From: an uncultured Alphaproteobacteria bacterium
GTDB taxonomy: Bacteria; Pseudomonadota; Alphaproteobacteria; RF32; CAG-239
Length of the DNA stretch: 43,179 bases
Assembly (NCBI GenBank): GCA_934254925.1
Contig: CAKQMD010000013.1
Coordinates: forward strand, 1 to 43,179
Direction: 5' to 3'
The notes under the pieces were generated by a model that saw only the letters and a program-made list of their open reading frames with translations, had not been told where the DNA came from and did not search any database. A program made the position numbers and the translations under genes. Shown here one piece after another: positions 38,093 to 43,179 of the stretch (its first letter is position 1; each line of letters opens with the position of its first letter).

Positions 38093-39277
38093 ATGCCTAT
38101 CTTTAAAATGAATGTCAAAGAATTTAAAAAAATGTCGGATCCGGTGGATCGGGAAAACGGTCATGAAAAGTATGTCTGTTACATTCAGGCCGCATCTATT
38201 CCGGAAGAGCTCAGCGATTGGATGGAGACCAATCCCCGCGACCAAAAAATGACGACCGGCGTGGCAAGGGCCATTCGCGAGAGTTTGGAAGAAAATCAGA
38301 ATTTTCATGAGTTAAACCGCGGCATCGTTTTGTCGGCCGAAGCGGTTCGTTATAATAATCAGACCGGGGTGATGGAGGTCGAGTTTTTGAATAATGACAT
38401 TCACGGCAATATTGACGGCGGCCATACGATGCGGGCAATTTTTGAAGCGCAGCGGCAAGGCAGCTTGGTGGAAGAAAGATATGTTTTTGCCGAGATTTTT
38501 ACCGGGATTTTGTCGCCGGTGGATTTGGCGGCGGCTCGCAATACGTCGGTGCAGGTGGATTTGAAGTCGATTGAGGAGTTGAAAAATAGCTTTGCGGTCA
38601 TCAAGCATATTTTGAAACCGTTGTCTTTTAATCATCGCGTGGCCTATAAGATGAACGAACATTACGGTGACGGGGTTAAAAATCCGATCGACGTGCGTGA
38701 GATCATAACGATTTTGAACATGTTTAACCAGGCCTTGTATCCCCTCGGCGTGGACGGAACCTCCAATACTGCGCAGCCGATTCAAAGCTATACCGGCAAG
38801 GAGGTCAGCCTCAAGCGGTTTTTGGACCTCGGTAAAGAAAAAAGAGAAGAAATCATTTTAAATATGCAGCCGATTATCGGGGACATTTTTAATCTGTGGG
38901 ATCAGGTCGAATGCGAGTTTGCCGGAAAGTCTTCCTTGATCAAGCGCAAGTACGGCAGTAAGAAATATTCCAAGTATGACAACGGCAATGTGGTCGGTCA
39001 GGCGTTGTTTTCGGAGCGGGATTTGTGCTATTTGGTTCCCAAGGGGATTTTGTATCCCGTCGTCGGCGCTTTTCGGGCTTTGGTGAGGATTGATCCAGTC
39101 AGCAAAAAATATTATTGGAAGACGAATCCCTTGACGTTTTGGAAAGAATCGGGGCAGCGCTTGGTTGCCATCGTCATGGACGAGAAAGAGGACAATCCCG
39201 AATATCTGGGCAAAAGCAGCAACCTATGGAGCAATTTGTTCAAAGAGGTTTTGATCAATACCATCAGCTTCATCTAA
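38093..39277 (+). CDS. AIPR-family (abortive infection phage resistance) protein
   Basis: 394 residues from ATG 38093 (GGAG eight bases upstream; the frame continues upstream to 38039 through the terminator and is unlikely). No membrane span. The middle part matches the AIPR pattern: FHELNRGIVLSAEAVRYNN, VEVEFLNND, GNIDGGHTMRAIFEA, AEIFTGI and RNTSVQVDLKSIEELKN; AIPR proteins first came to notice in phage abortive-infection loci. The family's usual IVNGGQT appears here as NIDGGHT. Mode of action is unknown. It is a single gene with its own leader and terminator, not next to a restriction-modification system. Family call is from motif reading. Confidence 0.7.
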   Translation: MPIFKMNVKEFKKMSDPVDRENGHEKYVCYIQAASIPEELSDWMETNPRDQKMTTGVARAIRESLEENQNFHELNRGIVLSAEAVRYNNQTGVMEVEFLNNDIHGNIDGGHTMRAIFEAQRQGSLVEERYVFAEIFTGILSPVDLAAARNTSVQVDLKSIEELKNSFAVIKHILKPLSFNHRVAYKMNEHYGDGVKNPIDVREIITILNMFNQALYPLGVDGTSNTAQPIQSYTGKEVSLKRFLDLGKEKREEIILNMQPIIGDIFNLWDQVECEFAGKSSLIKRKYGSKKYSKYDNGNVVGQALFSERDLCYLVPKGILYPVVGAFRALVRIDPVSKKYYWKTNPLTFWKESGQRLVAIVMDEKEDNPEYLGKSSNLWSNLFKEVLINTISFI

Positions 39278-39282
39278 ATGCA

Positions 39283-39313
39283 AAAGGCGGTAAAGAAATT
39301 TACCGCCTTTTTT
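39283..39313 (+). terminator. Intrinsic terminator after the AIPR-like gene
   Basis: AAAGGCGGTAAA / TTTACCGCCTTT with a GAAA tetraloop (39283-39310) and trailing T's; also usable on the minus strand for the YjfB-like gene. Confidence 0.93.
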
Positions 39314-39326
39314 AACATTAGAAGGG

Positions 39327-39503
39327 TCAAACGCTGATATCCAGTCGGCTGCCTTTGGTCTGCGAAGGAGAAACTGCAGCGGAGGTATTGACATTTTTGA
39401 TGATCTCAACGGCTTTTTCCTGCAGTTGCAAAGCGGTGTTCAGCTCACTGATCCGTGCGCTTGCCGTTACGGCCGGAGAATGTGTAATCGCCGAGACAGC
39501 CAT
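39327..39503 (-). CDS. Small YjfB-like putative motility protein
   Basis: 58 residues: ATG 39503, AAGGAGG ribosome site six bases upstream, stop TGA at 39329-39327. The sequence ISELNTALQLQEKAVEIIKN near the N-terminal third and the end GSRLDISV match the YjfB-type 'putative motility protein' pattern (a helix with a QxQ/LQEKA core and a short C-terminal strand LLDVKV-like). No signal peptide. A promoter lies 23 bp upstream, at 39526-39554. Members are small proteins linked to flagellar genes in Bacillus and Proteobacteria with no defined biochemistry. Convergent with the AIPR-like gene. Confidence 0.75.
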   Translation of the reverse strand: MAVSAITHSPAVTASARISELNTALQLQEKAVEIIKNVNTSAAVSPSQTKGSRLDISV

Positions 39504-39525
39504 GATAAGCCTCCTTCAGTTTTTT

Positions 39526-39554
39526 AATATAACATGTTTTGCGTTTTCTGGCAA
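39526..39554 (-). promoter_or_regulatory. Putative promoter of the YjfB-like gene
   Basis: Minus strand TTGCCA (39554-39549), 17-bp spacer, TATATT (39531-39526), preceded by TG one base before the -10. Confidence 0.65.
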
Positions 39555-39727
39555 CGGTGATTTTTTATTTGACATCTTTTGTCTAAAGCGTTATTTTTAA
39601 AACTGGTTTAGGCTATTTTGTTGATTAGAGAGATATCATTATGACATTGTTTTAAGATCCGGCGGTCAGGTTAAAATTTCCCCGGATTGGTGATGGACAA
39701 ACATTATTAATTTTAAAATTTCATAAA

Positions 39728-40018
39728 ATGGAAAAAATCGTGTTTCCGCAAAATGCGGAAGAATTGGACATTTACAAAGTCCAAAACGGCAAAAGTTTTT
39801 GGGAAGTTTTGGCCAAAGCTCCGTCTTTGACCAAGGGAAACGAAGAAAAGTTTTGTTTGTTGTGTGATGACCTCGCCGCTAAAAACCTTGACTATCCGCT
39901 GGGACTGATCAGAAGGTTGGTGTTGCGTCCCAATGTCTGGTCTCATATTATGACATTGGTTGAAGAGCAGTTGAACAGGGGACAACAGGTGCTCCTTGCC
40001 GACGAGAGGCCTTTTTAG
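39728..40018 (+). CDS. Small hypothetical protein
   Basis: 96 residues, soluble, with EKFCLLCDDLAAKNLDYPLGLIRRLVL in the middle and a C-terminal helix ending VLLADERPF. No Shine-Dalgarno sequence precedes the ATG (A/T-rich leader) and no family is recognised. A clear terminator follows 18 bases after the stop, which supports a real transcription unit. Two cysteines form a CLLC pair. It lies between the YjfB-like gene (divergent) and pal, with no evident link to either. Confidence 0.55.
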   Translation: MEKIVFPQNAEELDIYKVQNGKSFWEVLAKAPSLTKGNEEKFCLLCDDLAAKNLDYPLGLIRRLVLRPNVWSHIMTLVEEQLNRGQQVLLADERPF

Positions 40019-40035
40019 TGCCAAAAACGCCGACG

Positions 40036-40063
40036 ACGACCGGAAAACTCCGGTCGTTTTTTT
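40036..40063 (+). terminator. Intrinsic terminator
   Basis: ACGACCGG (40036-40043) pairs with CCGGTCGT (40050-40057), followed by a T7 run. Confidence 0.92.
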
Positions 40064-40403
40064 GTGTCTTTTATAAACCTTTCGGCCAGGTGCATTCGGT
40101 GGCTCGGGCTGTTAAATAATATTTGTTTGAGGTAGCAGAATTCGTTCCGAGAACAGAATCGCTGAAACTATACTAATTGATTGTGTATGAAGACCGCTTT
40201 GCTGCCGGAAATTTTTTTGAAAGCCTTTTACGCTTAAAAAATATTGAACAGATGGTTTTTAGTATACTTTTTGCAGTTTTTTTTGAAGTGACGTATTTTT
40301 GTTATTGAAAAATAAATTTTTATTGCTTAAGTTAAAGCTGTATTAGTTGTTTTACAATTAAACGGTCTTATCCCTCCGGGGAGCGGACCCATATTAAACC
40401 CAT
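40064..40403. other. Intergenic region upstream of pal
   Basis: About 350 bases between the small gene's terminator and pal. No coding frame is supported. The right part is AT-rich with a TACAAT (40353-40358) that could be a -10. Just before pal an inverted repeat CCATAT-N7-ATATGG (40389-40394, 40402-40407) overlaps the GGAG ribosome site at 40406-40409, so it might affect translation. TolB, which usually precedes pal, is absent. Confidence 0.45.
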
Positions 40404-40415
40404 ATGGAGATTAAA

Positions 40416-40874
40416 ATGAAAAAGCTTTTAAGTTTGTTCGTAGCTATCGTAGCATTGTCCGGCTGTTCTTCAATGAGCGAAAGCGCATTGTTCGGCGGCA
40501 GCGAATGTGATTCCAGAGAAGCACGTGATTTTATGGCCAATGCCGAAGACCGCGTCTTCTTCGCTTTTGACAGCTCTGCCATTAGCCCGGATTCTGCCGA
40601 AATCCTGAACACTCAGGTTAAATGGCTGAAGAAACACGAGAAAGTAAATGTCATCGTTCAAGGCTATTGCGATGAAAGAGGTACTCGTGAATACAACTTC
40701 GCTCTGGGCGAACGCCGTGCCAACGCTGTTAAGCAGTACCTGATTTCTCAGGGTATTGCCGCTGACAGAATCTCTACCATTTCTTATGGTAAAGAAAGAC
40801 CGGCTGTTCTCGGCAACAATGAAGCTGCCTGGGCTCAGAACCGTCGTGCCATTACTGTCGTAAAAGCTAACTAA
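40416..40874 (+). CDS. pal: Peptidoglycan-associated lipoprotein Pal
   Basis: Outer-membrane lipoprotein of the Tol-Pal system that binds diaminopimelate-containing peptidoglycan and constricts the envelope at division. 152 residues from ATG 40416 (GGAG seven bases upstream). Signal peptide KKLLSLFVAIVALSGC with lipobox LSGC; mature protein starts CSSMSE. The OmpA-like domain has FFAFDSSAISPDSAEIL, VIVQGYCDERGTREYNFALGERRANAVKQYL and the conserved arginines and aspartate of the peptidoglycan site. It is followed by its terminator, then cpoB. Lgt, encoded in this window, would lipidate it. Confidence 0.95.
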   Translation: MKKLLSLFVAIVALSGCSSMSESALFGGSECDSREARDFMANAEDRVFFAFDSSAISPDSAEILNTQVKWLKKHEKVNVIVQGYCDERGTREYNFALGERRANAVKQYLISQGIAADRISTISYGKERPAVLGNNEAAWAQNRRAITVVKAN

Positions 40875-40894
40875 GCTTACGCTAAGGTACAAAG

Positions 40895-40925
40895 AAAAAA
40901 CGCCCTGATTTGGGGCGTTTTTTTT
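40895..40925 (+). terminator. Intrinsic terminator after pal
   Basis: CGCCC-TGATTTG-GGGCG (40901-40917) with A6 before and T8 after. Confidence 0.88.
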
Positions 40926-41038
40926 GAGGAAAAACGAAAAATTTTTGCAGAAGATGGGGATGGGGCGGTTTTGGGCTTGTCGTTGCGTTTTTTTTCCTTT
41001 ATGGTAAAAACAATGATGTATTTTAATGAGGTATGGTT

Positions 41039-41881
41039 ATGCGAAGCATGAAAGTTTCTCTTGGGTTTTTGGGCGGTTTGTTGCTGGTGGCGCCGGCACA
41101 AGCACAGCTTGGCAGCGACGGCGTTTTGCAGCAGGAAATCGCCGACATTAAGGAAGATCTGATGGTGCTGCAGCGTCAGGTTTATCGGACGCAAAGCGGA
41201 GACAGGGCTCCCGGCGTGGTGCAAATGGGGCAGTATGACGAGATGATCCGTCAGACGGCCGGCAAAGTAGACGAGTTGGAATATAAAATCAAAAGTTTGG
41301 AAGAAAAAATCAATCTGATTAACAAAGATGTGGATGTTCGCCTGAAAATGATTGAGGGGAAATCTCTCAACAATCCGGGAGCCGAGGCAGCTCCGATTCC
41401 GGAAAAGTTTGCCGCGCCGGTGGCCAAAGACGCACCGAAAGCGGTTGTCGGCGGAAGCATCGCAAAAGGGGATGATCTGCCGCCTGTGAAGACAAAATCG
41501 GCCGCAGAGCTGTATGAAGCCGGTCAAGCGGCTTTGAAGGCCGGCAACAATGCTGCGGCGGAGGAAAATTTTAATGCGATTTTGAAAAAATATCCCGAAG
41601 ACAAATTGGCCGGCAACGCTCAGTACTGGCTCGGCGAATCTTATTACGGGCGCAAAGATTTCAAGAAAGCGGCGGTGGCTTTTGCCAAAGGTTATGAGCA
41701 GTATAAGGGCGGCGCCAAAGGGGCCGACAGTTTGCTGAAGTTGGGAATGTCCATGCGCGAACTCGGCAAAAAGGACGAAGCCTGCGTGGCGTTTGTCAAT
41801 TTGCCGAAAGAGTTTCCCAAAGCCGAGGCTGTTTTGAAGGAGAAGGCTCAGACACAGGCGAAAGCTATCGGTTGCAAATAA
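41039..41881 (+). CDS. cpoB: Cell division coordinator CpoB (YbgF)
   Basis: Periplasmic protein that coordinates peptidoglycan synthesis with Tol-Pal outer-membrane constriction. 280 residues from ATG 41039 (GAGG seven bases upstream; the ATG at 41033 is too close). Signal peptide FLGGLLLVAPAQAQ, an N-terminal trimerising coiled coil (VDELEYKIKSLEEKINLINKD), a Pro/Ala linker, and a C-terminal three-TPR domain (AAELYEAGQAALKAGNNAAAEENFNAILKKYPE, AQYWLGESYYGRKDFKKAAVAFAKGYEQY, ADSLLKLGMSMRELGKKDEACVAFVNLPKEFP as landmarks). Standard length and order after pal. Confidence 0.93.
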   Translation: MRSMKVSLGFLGGLLLVAPAQAQLGSDGVLQQEIADIKEDLMVLQRQVYRTQSGDRAPGVVQMGQYDEMIRQTAGKVDELEYKIKSLEEKINLINKDVDVRLKMIEGKSLNNPGAEAAPIPEKFAAPVAKDAPKAVVGGSIAKGDDLPPVKTKSAAELYEAGQAALKAGNNAAAEENFNAILKKYPEDKLAGNAQYWLGESYYGRKDFKKAAVAFAKGYEQYKGGAKGADSLLKLGMSMRELGKKDEACVAFVNLPKEFPKAEAVLKEKAQTQAKAIGCK

Positions 41882-41899
41882 GCCGACTGAAGGTGACGC

Positions 41900-42991
41900 A
41901 TGTCCGGCATTGAAACGGAGATTGAAGCGCTTTGGCAAGCCTCGGAACAGGTCGCGGACTGTTTGGTCGTCGGTGTTTCCGGTGGGGCGGATTCTTTAGC
42001 TTTAGTCTTTTTGCTGCAGGAATGGGCCGAGAAAAATCAGAAAAAAGTCGTGGCTTTGACGGTTGATCACGGGTTGCGCCCTAGTTCGGCCGAGGAGGCG
42101 CGTTATGTTTCCGGTTTGATGAAGGTTGCCGGCATTGAGCATCATGTTTTGGTTTGGTCGGGAGACAAGCCGACCAAGGGGATTGAGGCAGCCGCCAGAG
42201 AAGCGCGGTATTGGCTGATTGAGCGATGGTGGCAAGAGCGTTTGCCCGGGAAAGAGGTTTATCCGTTGTGGGTGGCGCATCATTTGCGGGATCAGGCGGA
42301 AACGGTGTTGATGCGCTTGCAACGCGGCAGCGGCGCGGACGGTTTGGGCGGCATGGCGCCGATCAGCAAAGTGGGATGTCTGCAGTTGCTGCGGCCGTTG
42401 CTGAAAACAGATCCCCGGTGGCTGCGGCGTTATTTGCAAGAAAGAAACATTGCCTGGGCGGAAGACGAATCGAATGCCTGTGACGATTATCTGCGGGTGC
42501 GGGTACGCAAGTTGTTGCCGGTGCTGGAAGAAAAGATGGGGTTGAGCATGCGGCGTTTGGGTGAAACGGCGGAACTTCTGCGCCGCACGCGGGCGTATTT
42601 GGATGAGCAGACCGAGGCGTTTTTGGCGCAAAACAGCCGTTGTTTCGGCAATGCGGGATTGGAAGTCGATTTTGCGGCTTGGCAGCAGGAGCATGAGGAA
42701 ATGCAGCTGCGTGTTCTGCGCGAAGCCTTAAAACGCGTTGCCGGGCAGGTTTATCGTCCGGAGCGGCTTGAGACGGAAAGATTAAGAAAGTCTTTGCTTG
42801 AAGATGCCGGGGGAAGGACTTTGGCCGGTTGTGAGATTTTTAAATTTCAAAAAAAGTTATGGTTGGTGCGGGAGAGCAGAAACGTGCCCAAACTCAGCAA
42901 GGCGGCGTGGAAAGCTTATGTTGAAGCACATCCGCAGTATTGCCGGTTGCAATTGCCTTATAAGTTACGTCGGATTTTGGTTTTAGAATGA
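41900..42991 (+). CDS. tilS: tRNA(Ile)-lysidine synthase TilS
   Basis: Converts C34 of the CAU-anticodon isoleucine tRNA to lysidine with ATP and lysine, changing it to read AUA. 363 residues. PP-loop near the start, VVGVSGGADSLALVFLL; then TVDHGLRPSSAEEARYV, AHHLRDQAETVLMRLQRGSGADGLGGM, LLRPLL and EDESNACDDYLRVRVRKLLPVL, the full catalytic core. The C-terminal part is shorter than the ~430-residue E. coli enzyme. It begins 18 bases after the cpoB stop; cpoB-tilS (then ftsH) is a standard alphaproteobacterial order, so tilS is probably co-transcribed with cpoB. Confidence 0.95.
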   Translation: MSGIETEIEALWQASEQVADCLVVGVSGGADSLALVFLLQEWAEKNQKKVVALTVDHGLRPSSAEEARYVSGLMKVAGIEHHVLVWSGDKPTKGIEAAAREARYWLIERWWQERLPGKEVYPLWVAHHLRDQAETVLMRLQRGSGADGLGGMAPISKVGCLQLLRPLLKTDPRWLRRYLQERNIAWAEDESNACDDYLRVRVRKLLPVLEEKMGLSMRRLGETAELLRRTRAYLDEQTEAFLAQNSRCFGNAGLEVDFAAWQQEHEEMQLRVLREALKRVAGQVYRPERLETERLRKSLLEDAGGRTLAGCEIFKFQKKLWLVRESRNVPKLSKAAWKAYVEAHPQYCRLQLPYKLRRILVLE

Positions 42992-43011
42992 TTTTTTTCT
43001 GTCTAATAAAT

Positions 43012-43073
43012 AAAAAGGCTCTTTGGGGTTTTTAGCATTATTCCTGCAGTCAAAAACTAGCCTACCCCAAAGA
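43012..43073. repeat. Strong inverted repeat near the window end, possible insertion-sequence end
   Basis: CTCTTTGGGG (43019-43028) is complementary to CCCCAAAGAG near 43064-43073, with an inner GTTTT/AAAAC pair. The left edge reads GGCTCTTTGGGG, which recalls terminal repeats of ISL3-family elements that often begin GGCTCTT. It could instead be a terminator or cis-RNA structure. No transposase is visible before the window ends. Confidence 0.35.
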
Positions 43074-43179
43074 GGTCTTCGTGGTAACGAAGATATTTTC
43101 ATATTAAATGACTTTAATCTTTTGGCAAACAATATTTGGACAATAATTATCATGTATTGACATCGTTGTTGACAAAAAT

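Noticed and set aside
1..43179. CRISPR arrays, rRNA genes, prophage modules
   Set aside because: No regularly spaced repeats, no rRNA-like sequence, and no capsid, terminase or integrase genes were seen on either strand.

Overview
The window looks like chromosomal DNA of a flagellated, Gram-negative alphaproteobacterium. This is inferred from gene content and order: a fliL-fliM-motE type cluster, a separate Fo operon with both b and b' subunits (atpI-atpB-atpE-b'-b), pal-cpoB-tilS, psd-pssA, and ppdK. Base composition is moderate and TTG or GTG starts are common. A Bacteroidota-like segment and a conjugative-pilus-like adhesin suggest a host-associated (gut) member, perhaps one of the uncultured Rhodospirillales-like/RF32 lineages, but that placement is a guess.

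Layout. 1-96 is the 3' end of a flagellin gene. 104-6573 carries a YbjN-like gene, lgt, a small unknown gene, a membrane-bound degenerate GGDEF protein, queA, a LysR-type regulator and a multi-spanning membrane protein. 6731-8394 is a short AT-rich island at the 3' end of a tRNA-Leu(UAA) gene, bounded by copies of that 3' end and holding two accessory genes. psd-pssA follows, converging on a long minus-strand run in the order fliL, fliM, a DUF6468-like gene, motE, a 1058-residue exported repeat protein and uvrB. Diverging from fliL is a pair resembling parts of a type IVB (conjugative) pilus: a PilM-like protein and a very large PilV-like minor pilin/adhesin. Next are the Fo operon downstream of a DsbA-like gene and a DUF721/DciA-like gene, and fliO-fliP on the plus strand.

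The right third holds an outer-membrane barrel, pheA with an exported protein, then a two-gene segment (about 30.13-32.75 kb) whose lipoprotein signal, lack of Shine-Dalgarno sites and promoter look like Bacteroidota. After that come two unknown alphaproteobacterial-type genes, ppdK, an AIPR-like (phage abortive-infection family) gene behind a leader with an intrinsic terminator, a tiny YjfB-like putative motility gene, a small unknown gene, and pal-cpoB-tilS. The last 160 bases hold a strong inverted repeat that may be the end of an insertion sequence.

Functionally the window combines flagellar assembly and motor genes (flagellin, FliL, FliM, MotE, FliO, FliP), envelope biogenesis (Lgt, Psd, PssA, Pal, CpoB, DsbA-like), energy conversion (Fo, PpdK), tRNA modification (QueA, TilS) and repair (UvrB), interrupted by accessory insertions. 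The most interesting parts are the tRNA-Leu island, the giant PilV-like protein, the Bacteroidota-like cassette, and the AIPR gene with its attenuator-like leader.
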